64,000 bases of DNA. Source: Cercis canadensis. Taxonomy: Eukaryota > Streptophyta > Magnoliopsida > Fabales > Fabaceae. The stretch lies in assembly GCA_003255065.1 (NCBI GenBank), contig QAOA01008473.1, positions 1,843,367 to 1,907,366 of the forward strand, read 5' to 3'. Positions 49,501 through 62,433 of this stretch are shown one piece after another; position 1 is the first letter of the stretch, and every line of letters begins with the position of its first letter. The notes under the pieces were generated by a model, which was not told where the DNA came from, did not search any database, and was given only the letters and a program-made list of their open reading frames with translations. Made by a program: the position numbers and the translations under genes.

Positions 49501-50736
49501 ACCAAGAAGCTTCTTTAGAATGGTCCTGCACAAAATTGAGACCATTTACAAGCTAGATCAAAGAGCTAAAACTCAATTGGAACATTTTCAGGATCCGGAT
49601 TACTAGAATTAAGAAAAAGAATATATACCATGACGGATTAGCTCAAATCTTGGATGACCAATCCATTTTCTAAGGTTGTCCTTGGATCCAGTGAAGAAGT
49701 TATCAGCAACAATGACCTAATTTGACAAAAAACAGTCACGTGTTATACCAAAATTTTATTGCACATTAGACATTAAGGTGACTCATCTGTATAGGATCTA
49801 TCAAATCATTTACTCAATGACAATCATATAGATAGATATCAGACATGCTAACCTCATTTTTTTCATTTTCCATCAATCTGTCAACTAGGTGAGAACCAAT
49901 GAATCCAGCTCCTCCAGTAACCAAAATTCTCATATTGGACTGTTGTCAAGAATGAAAGAAAGAAAGAAAAGGCAGTAAAACAAGTGATCCTGACAAATGA
50001 TATGCACATATCCCACATGCACACATGTGAATGTCAATTATGCAAGAGAATAGATAAAGAGTCAGATAGCAGAGTAAAAGGCAAATCCTTTCACCCGCCA
50101 ACAGATCAGGATCGGTAAATCTAATATGTTTTGACAAAGTGAGCGAATTGGGTTAAACCATTAAAAAGAAAATACTAGATCCAATCCCCCTATCAGTCCA
50201 CATTTTTAAGTTCCATGAATTTTCTGGTATTCAGGTTCCCAGTAGACATCAAATGCACTGATCTACTGTATAATTTCACAAACAGCTCATAAACAATTTT
50301 TTTTAGAATCAATCATAAAAGATCGATAAAGGGAAGCTTAAAAGCACAAATAATAAATTTCAAAAAGAGTCATTTCAAGAGACAATGTAAGGGTCATGGT
50401 CATCTGCAAATACACAACTTTAGTTCTTAAGGAGCCATGACAGAAAAGAATCAAATCAATAATATAAGTTAACATCTACCAAAAGGAAAAACATGACAAC
50501 AACATAATTGAATTGAAATGAAACATGCATAACAATGATCAACACCCCCCCAAAACAAAAGGTATCAGAATGCAACGTGGCAAGAAAAATTCTAAGGTTC
50601 TAATCAATATAAAAGAGATGCGAGAGTTCACCTGGAAGAATTTGGAAAAGCGCAAGGGAGATGGCAAGGGAGGTGGCTTTGTTGTTGTTGTTGCTGCTGT
50701 TGTTTGGTGCTCTCCATTGGAAGAACTCGCTGCCAT
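46556..50736 (-). CDS. UXS: UDP-glucuronic acid decarboxylase (UDP-xylose synthase), copy B
   Basis: Twelve coding exons: 50632-50736, 49853-49939, 49629-49716, 49200-49291, 48766-48830, 48532-48620, 47920-47997, 47712-47805, 47241-47307, 47086-47149, 46965-47005 and 46556-46741; 351 aa. The reaction and cytosolic location are as for copy A, with the same [26 protein letters not shown] and NTYGPRMN motifs. It differs from copy A in a longer Thr/Ala-rich N-terminus ([10 protein letters not shown]), in scattered conservative changes (for example [31 protein letters not shown]) and in its end, GVPKKN. Exons 2-12 are the same lengths as in copy A, whereas introns have diverged. It is a complete tandem paralogue with no disabling change. 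Confidence 0.97.
48690..48750. repeat. G-tract in UXS copy B intron 5, containing an N
   Basis: A purine run changes into about 35 nearly unbroken G on the plus strand (C on the coding strand), with one N at 48731. It begins about 16 bp after the donor of the exon ending at 48766. Copy A has no such tract in the equivalent intron. Confidence 0.85.
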
Positions 50737-52514
50737 TGTCAAATCCTCGTAAGTTCAATTCCTGCACGAATTTCTCAACAGTCAATTCCTTACACTCATT
50801 TCATGAGAGTACTACAAATACATTGGATGGGTTACCAAAATCCCTCAAGTGACTTCAAATCTAATAGATACAGAGCCATTTTCGTTGGGTAGGGGGAGGA
50901 GGAGATAGTGACGGACAACTTCAGAAACAAGCAGAAGAAGAAGAGAGGGGAAGACAAAGAGAGAGAGAGAGCAGGTAGTGGACCTGACCTGATAGCTAAC
51001 TTCAGCAAAGACCAACCCAAAAGCCCTAATCACCCTTCTGACCAGATATCCATTTTATAGAAGAAATAAATGATTCAGAAGATTGAAAAATCTTCCACCA
51101 AACGATAAATAAAAAAATAAAATAAAAATCTTACCTAATTTAAAAATTAAAAAAACAAATAATTCATTTTCGGAGCCTTCAAACTCACGGAAAGTTGAAG
51201 GCTATCATGAAAGCTCCTAGGCAACGGCAGAGACAACAAAAACAGAAATCATAGCAAACTTTTAAAAAGCAAACACGCAAAAATCAAAAACTGAATCTTG
51301 TATCGCTGTGAAAGTAGTCAATTACCTATTCCGTACAGAAAATGTGTATGAGATTTAATGAAGGAGAATTTGGGATAAATAATTACGAGGTCGGAATAGA
51401 AGCAGATATGAGAGGTGATTTGAGGGTTAACGAGATATGAGTGAAAATTAAGTGAAGTTGTCTTTTTTGTTGTGTTGAGTTGAGTATGGTCTGTGAGTAG
51501 CTGAGCTAAATAGACACGGAAAGACGAAACAGAGTAAGCTGAAAGTGCATGAGTTGTCTGTGTAGAAGACTATCTATTTCGGAGCTGCCACGTCGGTCCC
51601 ATAAGTGTTTGGTGGACCCACGCTTGACATGGAGGTGGATCTGGACAAGGAAAGACAAGACCTTCCATCGGATATAACGTTGCCTGGCTGGAGAGATCTG
51701 AAAGTACTCTCCTATTTCATTTCTTTCGTTGAAAGGTTTCGTGATATGATATATTCTCTTCATTTCTCTCTTGACTCTTCCACGTTATAACTTATAAGAC
51801 AACCCACGTTATGCACGGGCAAAAATAATTTTAAACAATAATTTTCATGATAACATCTATTTTCTTTAAAATAATAACTTTTTACACAGACGAGTTAGTG
51901 AGTACAATTTACCATTCATTATCATTAATTAAATCTTTGATCGTTTAAAACAATGTGATAAGTAAGTCTAATTAAATTACTACCAAAAATATATAAATTA
52001 AATTGAGAAATAGTTTTAAAAAAATAGCAGATGAAACATTACTGTTTAAAAGTGTAGGTGGTTCTAATTCCAAGACTATAACTTGTGTAGAATAACTAGT
52101 ATATAAGTATTCTAACTTTCTTTTTATTTTATAATAATATATTTCTATTATAACTTAGATACTTAAGATATAGTAATCAATTTAAAACATTAAAAACCTA
52201 AATAGTGTTTATATGGGACTTACCTTAATGCTGTTATTTCAACTCTCTTGCAAGTTCCTTCGTAAAACTCTTACAATTTACAAAGCATACAAACACTTAA
52301 CTGATTAATAAAAGTTTATGTTCAATTATTTAAATAATAAACGCAAAATATTAAGAAATTCAAAAGATCATGAAACTCATCAAATACATCTATTTACACA
52401 ATTCATGATAAAATTATATGTCTCAATTCGGTTTTGTAAAATCCTTATTTTTCATATCCTCTAGCCTCTTTAAGAATCACACGGGGTTTTGAAAAAGAGT
52501 ATTGATGTCATATT
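50737..52514. other. 5' region of UXS copy B and spacer
   Basis: A 5' UTR intron acceptor lies just upstream of the ATG (gtgcag on the minus strand near 50762). The polypyrimidine leader near 50930-50975 and the promoter to about 51700 are recognisably similar to those of copy A, including agctgccacgt near 51585. From 51790 on the DNA is AT-rich with no gene. Confidence 0.6.
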
Positions 52515-55252
52515 TCATTTGTATAAAGCATGTAGCTTACATGATATTTCATTCAAATTGATATCGCTAGAAGGATTCTCCCATTGAACAAGCTCCTTTA
52601 TTGCCCCCTCAATCTCTATTGTCTCTCGCATAAATGCGCTTAAGCAGAATCCCAGAGCGCTCAAACTCAGAACAACTTGGTTCTTTAGCTCCTGTTCACC
52701 TTCAACCGCATATATGTTATCAACAGCATTTGTTGAATGCTGGAGATAAGAGGCTATGGTTTTTTCTATTTCATCTTCGACTAAACTAGAAACCATGCAG
52801 ATATTAGATTTTGGTGACTTTCCCGATTCGATGTCATAAGAAATGTTGTTCTTCTCGAGCTCCTTCTCAATAAATCTAAGGGATTTCATCTTAAAGATTT
52901 CTTCAAATTTTTTTATTGAAGAGCAAATTATTTCCTTCAAGCGTCCAAGGTCACGTTCTAGCACAGTTAAGACCTCTTTCCAAGAAGCCTCATTTCTTTG
53001 GAATTCTTGTTCCAGGAAATTCAATGCATGAGCACCAATACGCAAGAGATCCGTCATTTTTGACAATGACTCCAAAATCTTATTATAGGAACCCCTGTGA
53101 AATGGCAAGAACCAGAAATTGGGCTCCGTTTCGGCTTCTGCAATGAACTTTTTTAGCTCGTTAACTTGCATTTTCAACTTGTTTTGGTTATCTTCCAAAC
53201 GGGTCTTTCCGGCGGGTACAAGACTTAGCGAGAGAATGGACTTGTGAAGTGTGCCTAGACTTTGAGAGATCTCAATTTTCGCACAAGTTGAAGCTCTTTT
53301 GGGTATGAATACAAGATCCACTAGAATTGAACAGAAAAGCCCAATGAAGGTTTCAATGATCCTTGCTATAGCAAAGTCACTTGGTGGGCCGAAATTTTTC
53401 CTACCCAGAATCAGTACTGCACCAATCACTGCAGAAATGCCACCAGCAGGGCCATACATACGGCTTCGCTGCAGGAAACTGGTGAAGATGAACCATGGAA
53501 GAAGAGAGAGGAATCTAATTGGCAAGAATCTCTCCAAGAGGAAGCAACCCAATACTCCGTACACCGTTCCTAACACTGTGCCTTGTGCTTTCACATTCGC
53601 AACTCGGAATGTTGCTTCTCTGTCGGACGCAAAGCTTATGGCAACGGGTAGCCCGGCCCAGAAACCATTTTCTTTGTTGTACATTAAGCCCAATAGCACT
53701 GAAAGGCCCAAGGACAGAGAGCATTTAAATGCTGGTATAAGCATTGAACTTCTTAATGTCGTGGACCAATTCCTCCATATTCCTTTATTAAACTCTCTAG
53801 CTGATGAGTCTTGAATAGAAGTGGGAGATTCAGCCAATGGTTCTTTGAGGAGGAGTTCGGCGCAAAATAAGAAGAAATAGATGGGTAAATCTTGGTGGGT
53901 AGTTGGGATGGTATTAAGGGATTGGAGAAACTTGGTTACACTTTTGGCACTGGGCTCAGGAACAGTTAATGAACTGCATTGCAAATGGTGTTTAGCGTAT
54001 TTGATACCGAGGCTAACATGCTCTTCAAGTCTATTTAGGCCATTTTCAAGGTCTCCGTCAATAATGCTGACTGGGAACGAATTAATGCTTCTTAGACCCA
54101 CTTCCATCCCTCTCAAACTTGTATGTAACTCTTCAAGTTTCTCTCCCAGGCTCAGGTAGTGGGGTCTGAAAATTTTAATTGGAGCTCTCTCCCACCGCAT
54201 GCTATCCTGTTTATGTTTTAAAAAACAGTGTGTAAAAATAAGGTGGCCCCACTAAAAATAAATAGATGTACTCTCTCTATGCTTTAGTGCCCATGTTAGC
54301 AATAGAAAAAGATAACGTTTTGCTCAATTTGTCATGCTTACTTGATAGCGTGTGATATTTTGAAGAAGCTTGGTTCTCTCAGTTGCCAAAGACTCAGCAT
54401 GGGAGATTGATGCTAGTGCGCAAGTCTTGTCCTCCTCACATATTGCCTTCACTAGAAGCTTCAGTCTCTCTAAGGTATTATTGGTCAGCAGTTTGTAGTC
54501 ATGTTTCACCTGCAACAAATCCATTAGAAATTTCTCCATCCATGTATTAATGTCTCTCGCGCTCTCTCCTTCCTTTTACTCTTGTTTTTAAATCCAGTAC
54601 AAAACTAAATATAGAAGTGGAAAAAGATCTCTTATATAGTAACACAGATAATTAAGAAGAGACACGCTACCTGGTGAGATGCAAGACGTGGGTAGGGAAA
54701 GAGCAATGCGAGAACACAAGCCAAGACCCCAAGGGCGGTACTAGCTGCCACGCGGAGAGGGTGCATGAGAGGTTCAGTGTGGACGCCTTTAATGTAAGCT
54801 GTGACGTACACAAGCACTGTTTGACCCAAGGCTATCCGTTTAGCTATCAAATGGGTGGACTCCGCTGGCACCACCACCACAAATGCAGCCAGGGCCACCG
54901 CCAAAGCAGTGGTTTCCTTCGAGAACCGGCTTGGTCCAATAAACCACAAGCTCAAGATGGCTGGACCTATGCTCTGGATGGTGGCGTAAAGTGCTAACCA
55001 GCAGCCACGTAAAGTGTCACCCAAAGTGGCGTCGTTTACAATGAGAATCACTGTCACATAGGAGAATGCTGGGAGGGATATTAGGCCTTGAACAGAGGCT
55101 GGGCCATAAAGGGTAATGCAGCCCACTATAGTGCAGGCAAGGGCGGTGCGGAACGCAGAGGCGAGGCATGATTGCCACAAGGCTCTGCAGGTGCCATTGG
55201 ATTTGACTGCAACTGTTGCCATCTTCAAGCTCTGTGTTGCAACTGTTGCCAT
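52515..55252 (-). CDS. FUSC / p-hydroxybenzoate efflux (AaeB)-like membrane protein
   Basis: Three exons, 54671-55252, 54342-54509 and 52515-54206, encode 813 aa. Exon 1 is a first hydrophobic domain with about six membrane segments (FRTALACTIVGCITLYGPAS, FSYVTVILIVNDATLGDTLR, LGVLACVLALLFPYP). A hydrophilic linker follows. A second membrane domain lies in exon 3: CSLSLGLSVLLGLMYNKENG, FWAGLPVAISFASDREATFR, VLGTVYGVLGCFLLERFLPI and FIGLFCSILVDLVFIPKRAS. The cytosolic C-terminal part is helical. Plant members are annotated as p-hydroxybenzoic acid efflux pump subunit-like; transport of aromatic acids is a family inference only. The start at 55252 is chosen because it is the first ATG of the frame; another Met is at residue 11. 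The gene looks intact. Confidence 0.92.
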
Positions 55253-58192
55253 ATTTACAACGTTTTGGAATTTTTAGCTCAGAGAAATGAGCCGTGGAAT
55301 TTATAAGGATGATGTTTCGGGTTTATATAAAGAGGATTGAAGAAAGTAGAAGATAAATTAAGTGGTATAATGTGGAAAAACATGGAGTTCTCCATGGGAC
55401 CAGAACTAGTGCAGTTAATGGGTTACCAACTAGTAAATAGTAATGATTATTTTTATTGAACGAACTGAAATTAAGAAATCCAATCGCAGCTCACTTATTT
55501 GGAAATTCTGAGTATTATTTTTGGTTCAAAAATGGTAATAATAATTTTACTGTTTGGATTACAATTACTTGAGATCATTTTAGCCTGGAAAAGCTTTTTC
55601 ATTATTGGGGTGAATACATCTTCTCCCCTTTCTCTCTCTCTCTCATCTCGTTATGGCGATAAAGTTAATTAAAAGCTCAGAAATTAATTATTATAAGATC
55701 TGATAAGCAGCCTCACCTTTATCTTGGAGGATATACAAATTTACGATATCCAAGATAGGATCAAAGTATTCACATCTTACCTTTACTTATATTAAGACTT
55801 AATTATAATTTTGGTCTCAATTTGATCTCATTTTAAAAAGTGAATGATTTCATTCCTCTATTTTGACAAAAGTTATAATTTTATTCACTTTGTCTCTCAA
55901 ATGTTGAAAAATAAATAAAAATGTTAACGTGACAATAAAAAATATTATTTTAATCTGATTTAGCTCAAAATACCAAAATTAACCTTTAAAAAAACTTTTA
56001 TTTTTTTAATTCACAGTACAAATCAAGGCTTAGAGATCTCAAAATCAAAATCCCACCATTAAAAGTCAAGATTTACGTCTTTGGAATATTTTCACAAAAT
56101 TTCAATTCGATCCAATAATGAATGACTCTAGATTGTCGATTTGATAAAAACTGCCAAAATATAAAATCAAAGCCTATGTTCTAATATTTTTCTGGCAATT
56201 TTTATCAAAACGGGATTAATTCCACTAGATTTCCCATTCCTTCTGGTTTGGAGTAAGATATTAGTTTGTGGCTGTCAAGCTTTTACGCAAGTTATATCCA
56301 CGGTTGTTCATAAAGATTTTTTCACACTAATAAACATTTTTTTGGGTACTATTTATTATTAGTGGCATTTTGGTTAAACTATCAAAATTAAGCATTATTG
56401 GCAATAAAACAATAAAAACAATACACGGTTTAATTAAAGTGGGGTTTCACTAGAGTTCCACTTAACTTGAATTTTGGCTGCAGAATGGAAGTCGTTGTTT
56501 CCCTTGAGAAGGAGGAAGGGTCAAGTAGGGGAACCTTTGTACACTTATCAAATAGAATAGTCTTACAAGTTCGCTAAAGTAGAGGTGCTGTCCCTTATAT
56601 GAGAAGGATTTAAAAGCAAGACTAATTAAATGCCTGGTTTATGCTGACGAATTTAAGTCACGAGCTTGAGTTTGTAGTGCTTATTGGAGGGAGCACATTA
56701 AGGGACAATCATACTCACCCACCCACTCTCTCACGCAACTTTTGAGGGGGTGGCTGACGTTGATTTGTTTAGGTTTAGAAAGGTTTTCTTTGAAACTAGG
56801 AAGCAGCCCTTACCATGACCATATGTGGTGGAATCCTAAGTAAGAAAGTAGGACAAATTTGTCTGTACCTTGAAAAGTAGTGCGTACGTATATTTGGGTT
56901 ATACTGTCGACTCCTCATGCGACTTTCTTATTTGTTTTTCCTTTCACTCCACCACCGAGAACACAGATTTCAAGACCATGTAGCAGTCCACGCTGTCTGC
57001 CAGTTACATACAGAACAGAACTAAGATTAGGGGAATTGAACACGAGGCGAGGCTGGGTGCGGTGCAAGTGCAACGAGCAATGCAAGACCAAGCAACAAGA
57101 AAACTATATATATGATGCCATAAAATAAAACACAACAGAATTTGTAAACCCGAAATTTATTTCCTTTTGCATGTCATAAAAACAATTTCCTGTTTTATAG
57201 GAGAGCTTCTCCAACTTGTTCATATGATATATATCTGCTTTCGCGTGCAAGTGCAACTATTTTTCTTCTCCAACTTGTTCATATAATATATATCTGCTTT
57301 CGAGTGCGAGTGCAAGTGCAACTATAGTTGGAACAACTAGTAGCTAGCTGTGTACGCTGGGAAGTTTATTTTACTTCTATAATCTCTTATATTCAATTAA
57401 GCAATTTTTGTACAGCAAAAGTAGAATCTTAGCCATGTTCAATTTGGTACAAGAAGGAAAAAAAAAAAAAAAATGCTTGACAGTGTAAAACATAATAAAA
57501 AAAACTTTTACTTGATCTCATTTCTCAACTGCAAAACCTGAGGCAGAATGATTATTGACTATGCCCATTTATTGAAATAAAATGATGATCCTCTTCTTTA
57601 GCGTCAAATTTTGTTTTTCTTAAAATCTCACTTCTCTGTATTTTTTTGGAAATAAAATAAGAACATTTTTATAAATTTAAATACATAAAAGAAAATTGTT
57701 AGTATCCATATCTCACTTTTCAATATACAGTTACATTTTAATTTTTTTTTTCAGAAAAAGGAAAAAGTCCCTTGGCTTTTTAGTCATTTTGTTGGATGAT
57801 TATTATTCAATGGAATGCTATATTCGTTGATTCGTTCACTGCATCTGAATTTTACCCTGCTTTACATATCTATAATTGCAGACTCATCAATTCACGTTTT
57901 CAGCACACAAAAAAAAAAAAAAAAAATCAACAACAACTCATCATTTCACGCACAAATGACAAATTGATTTTCAGTGGCAAGGTGACGTGAATATTGACAC
58001 TCTCAAATATAAACGGGTACATGATGAAACTCGTGTTGATATTGTTAAATATTTGAATTTACAGTCTATTCGCAGCCAGCTAACTTTGCTGGGAGATTTC
58101 TGAATGAATATATTTCTCAAACAATCTCAAGGTCATTCTTGCAACAAGATCGGATTCCTATTTTATAGGTTTTCTATAGAAAGCATACCTAG
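55253..58192. other. Gene-poor spacer
   Basis: Promoter of the FUSC-like gene at the left, then AT-rich sequence. A 56-61 bp direct repeat lies at 57206-57325 (separate entry). A-runs are near 57460 and 57910. Open frames at 56880-57128 and 57796-57990 have no recognisable domain. Confidence 0.45.
57206..57325. repeat. Tandem direct repeat, about 58 bp x 2
   Basis: Copies at 57206-57260 and 57265-57325 share cttctccaacttgttcatat, atatatctgctttcg and gtgcaagtgcaactat. The second copy has an extra gtgcga unit. Its short spacing suggests local duplication rather than transposition. Confidence 0.85.
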
Positions 58193-58200
58193 CCTACAAG

Positions 58201-58623
58201 CAGGGACGGATCCATGCTTATAGGTGTGGGGGCAATTGCCCCCACTCATCAATTTTTTTTTTTTAATAAAAGTAATAGAAAATTACTTCTTGCCCCCATA
58301 AATTTTTTTAATTGCCCTCATAATTATTATTAATAACTAAAAAAATTAAAAAGACAGTCTACTATCTTTTCAAATTAATCATGAAAATACTAAAAAATAC
58401 ATATATGAATAATCATAATAATTATTTTTTAAATAATACAATCAAAATAATTTTAAATGTGACAATGATTAATAAATATCTTAAAGAAAAATTATCATAA
58501 AAATAGCATTTTTTCTTAAAACATTAATTAAATGTGAAAATACATGATTAGATTCATCGTAAAATATCATATTAATATTTAAATAATTAAATTAATATTC
58601 AAAGAGTTTAATTGTACATAAAA

Positions 58624-58655
<32 letters not shown>

Positions 58656-58690
58656 TGCCCCACTGTCAAAAATTTCTAGATCCGTCACTG
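58201..58690. mobile_element. hAT-type MITE with perfect 8-bp target-site duplication
   Basis: The 490-bp element has terminal inverted repeats cagggacggatcc (left) and, read inward from the right, cagtgacggatct. It is bracketed by cctacaag at 58193-58200 and 58691-58698 with no mismatch; an 8-bp duplication and CAG-start TIRs are typical of hAT. The subterminal regions both contain ggggcaat(tg) motifs. The interior is AT-rich with a (TA)n tract near 58632-58653 and no coding capacity. Confidence 0.93.
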
Positions 58691-58827
58691 CCTACAAGCA
58701 TATATACACGCAAAGCTTAGGCACTTATTTCAACTGTGATTACACAGGACAATAATAATGCCACCTCCAAATTCAAAAAACTTGGGTTCTCTGAAGAATT
58801 TGTGTAGTCGTCTATTACAGCCATGCA

Positions 58828-61800
58828 TCACAGGGGCAAATGACGACTCGCAGGGTCATATATTCCAGCAATAAGAGCTACAAAAACCCATAATATGAGA
58901 ATGCTTATTATAGCAGTTCTCAGCAGCTGGTCATAATTACCACTAAGCAAGTCTAATTCACTGGATGGAAGAGGCGACGAAGAATCCTCACTATCACTGA
59001 TATCCGCCTCCCTATCTATCCTGCTAGTCCCAGCTTCATGAGGTCGCCGCATATCCGAGATGCCAATTCTAGAACATTTCATGCAAGTGCACCTGCCTCC
59101 AAGATATGATGGCAGTGTTTGCAGATGCTCATGAAGAACCTTCTGGTACCCCTCTCCCAGTATTTTCAACTTTTCCCGAGTAAGAGGCTTCAAAACCTAT
59201 GATCAGATGCCCCAGTTAGTTCATTTAGAACAGCATCAATTTTATAGGCAATGCTGTATCTAACGTAAATTAGAAAAAATACTTCATAGGCTACTAACTG
59301 GGTTTGGTATGTTCAAGGATAAGTAATAAAAGTTCTCTCCCCTCTCTGCCCTTCAATCACTTACTGTTTTATTAGTCATTTTAGGCTGAATAAGCAGAAA
59401 GGACTTTATACCTTAGTTACAGACCGGGCAAAATGACAAACAACTGCTGGAAGTCGTATGACAAACAAACAACCAAGACGATTAGGATAATGATCTTGCA
59501 GAAGGGAAGAACAAGATCTCATCATGTGGATAGGAATTTTAAATGTAGTTAACCCGTCACAGTCCACCAACACTGTAATATGAGGATTATCTGCATCAAC
59601 CAAATGCAAAACTCCATACTCTACCTGTGATACTGCAGTCACAACAATTGGATACTATTAAATTACAGTATAAAAAGTGATAAACCAAGAGAACAAAAAA
59701 TTTGTTGAGTTCTTTAGATAATGCAAATATGAGAAATTGAGAACTAATGGCTAGGGGGAAAAAAAAACTGTATGCGAAATAGGAAAACATACTGACTGCC
59801 TGAGCAAATCGAGGTTTATCTTGTGATGCCAATGTGCGGCAAGCTAGCCCAAGCCTTACGAAGAGGCAAGGTCTGTACATCACATCAGATCCATGCCAGA
59901 ATACCAGATTTGACCACATTTCCAGTTCTTCACTTGGAAGAATTCTAAAACTCTCTCTCCAGCGAATTGTCTTCTTGATTGAGGCAAGGAAGCACGAAAA
60001 GTCATTATTAGAAGCTGTATAAAATCTGCGAAGCTCATCCTTATTGATTCTGCATAAACATTACTAAATCATGGTCCGTTTCAAGAGGAGAAATCAATAC
60101 ATATGTATGTGAATATGCTATTGCTAACTTAAGAGGTAACTCCTGGCCAGGATTTCAAATTTTGTCTCAAGAAACTGAAGAATATAACATCAAAAGGTGA
60201 AGCAAGAAGCATGTAAGGTAAATTTATAAATCATTAGTTTCACACACAAAAAAATCTTTATTAATAATTGGATTATCTAAAAGGCTGATTGCATAATTAC
60301 AAATTTGGAAGTTGAGAAACAATATCTAGATTGATTACAGTAATTTATTAAGCTTAAAAACAATTATTTAACATATTCAACTCCATACCATATGTTGGAT
60401 GGTATTATTTTTCTATCTTTTTCCCCACCCAAAAAACATAAATATCAAATTGACTGCAACTGTGTATTCCGTAGCCTAATTTGACAGGGAAATTATGAGT
60501 ATTATGTCACAGTAATTTTTTTTTGCAATAATACAATTATGTGCATATATAGGAGTCTGTTAATGCATAACGACCATCAAATACCTTTCTGGTAAGTCAA
60601 TCCCTTGATTTTCCAGCTCCTTGTTGAGTTGAATCAACCAGTTTTCAGACTCTAAAATTTTAGGAGATGGCTCACAATGACTACAAAATGCATGGCAACT
60701 GCAAGTAAGAAACTTGCAAGTAGAACTCTAGACATAAGGCACCATAAATATTAATCTAAAATATCTCCCAAAGAAGCTGAAGGACTTGCTTTAACAACAG
60801 CTTTAGTCAGAAAGTGCAATGATTACTTTCGGGATCCAGAATTCCAGATACACAACATGTATAATCACGAAAAGCCTGAGTTTTAAATATCTAAGTCATA
60901 TGTTGGCATGCCTGTCTCAACAAACATCAATAGTCTACATCACTTTGGGAGAAATATGTGAGACAGCTTCGGTAGCCTAGTTATGGATAACAAACATGAA
61001 TTTAAGCATGAAATTTGTATACCTTGTACTCAAATTAGAATGCCCAGGAGATTGTTCCGAGCATACTTCTGAATCATGGGAATCAGTAACATAATCTGAG
61101 GTTTCCTCGCTGCACTCTGATTGATCAGAAAAAGCTGTTGCAATTGAAAGGACTAGTAGTGGCCTTGATAGGATCTGACAATGCAGAGATTTATTAGCTA
61201 TCTGCTCTCATGAATATTGCTACAGTTGTGATATTAGAAGAAAAGACATTGACAAATCAAAGAGAGAATTAGATAAGATCCTCCTTAACCGCAATGGCAA
61301 AAAAAGGTGGGATTTCCTTCTCCTTCTCTACTGCTGTTAATAGTGCTATAAGTTTTTGAAAAGATCATAATCAAAACAACAGAATTTTGAACCAGATACC
61401 TGTTTTCCATAATGTATTCTAGAAAGGCAAACTAAAAGTGCATAAACTACAATTTCCACAAGCTCAGCAGTATAAGGGAAGAGTATCAGGTTGTTTATAT
61501 GAATTTTGAACCTTTTCTTGTTATAATTGATTCAGAAATCATATACCATGAGTCAATACTGATAGCAAATAAAAAATAGACAGAAGTTGCAAGTATGACA
61601 CGGCAAAAAAAAAAAAATAGAAAAAGGAAAAAGCTCCATCCTATTTATGGGAGATTCTTAAAAGATCTAGCCTGAATGATTAGAGGGAGGAGGCTTCCAA
61701 ACTCCCTTATAGGAAAGAGGACCTTCCAAGACCACCTAAAAATGTGAATTCTGAACAAGAATGGAAAAATAAATTTAACTAAATAGTGACCACAAAGTGC

Positions 61801-62433
61801 CACCCATATGCATGAGAAGATACATGTCAAGCTCCAGCTGCAAATTTGAACCGTATAGCTTATACAACTCGTGTAAGCATGCATAAACAAAATTGAGATT
61901 AAACCTCCACGAGGCACACAGAACAGATGCATGAGCCAATTCCTGAAACTTCAAATTAATCCTCCCAAGAGACTTGGTTTCAATGAAATTGATTTATTTG
62001 AAATATCATATTTAGCAGCAAAAGAAATGTCATTTAAATATATTTTTGATAAAACCTTCAGAAACTTGTAATTACAGACCTGCATGCTTTTGATCAAACC
62101 CTTGAAAGGTGCCCATCTCTGAATCCATTTAAATGGTGGATAGCAAAGAATTTGTAGAACCTGAATCCCTCGCCAGGCATATGGACACCTGCTTTTAGAG
62201 AACCTCCTTACAGTCTCCAATGCAGCAACTTTAAGTAAGAAAAAAGTGATATGACCCACAGCACTGCTTCCAAAACCACCATGGCTCAGTGAAACAAGAT
62301 GTTCAAAATTTCTCTGTGCAAAACCTTTAGGGCGAGATGCAGTCAGTGACCTATTATACACTTTTTTCCCAATGATGGCACTGTTTGGTTTATTGCTCTT
62401 GCTCAAGTTAGAATAATCCAACGTGTCTCCCAT
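58828..62433 (-). CDS. CRAL-TRIO (Sec14-like) domain protein with C-terminal membrane anchor
   Basis: Six coding exons: 62080-62433, 61023-61174, 60585-60698, 59793-60049, 59412-59632 and 58828-59196; 488 aa in frame. ATG 62433 (MGDTLDY) is the first Met after an acceptor at 62459-62461, so a 5' UTR exon is likely upstream. The N-terminal part includes FLLKVAALETVRRFSKSRCP and KWIQRWAPFKGLIKSM. Residues about 215-410 form the CRAL-TRIO module: FLASIKKTIRWRES, FVRLGLACRTLASQDK, HITVLVDCDGLTTFKIPIHM, DHYPNRLGCLFVIRLPAVV. A Cys-x-Cys-x2-Cys cluster (GRCTCMKC) and a Ser/Asp-rich stretch follow, then one membrane helix, AIISILILWVFVALIAGIY. It probably binds or transfers a lipid such as a phosphoinositide at a membrane; the ligand is unknown. 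The gene is intact. Confidence 0.9.

Noticed and set aside
53299..53814. 171-codon frame antisense to the FUSC-like gene
   Set aside because: It overlaps fully a well-supported coding exon on the other strand and has no family likeness; a codon-usage shadow.
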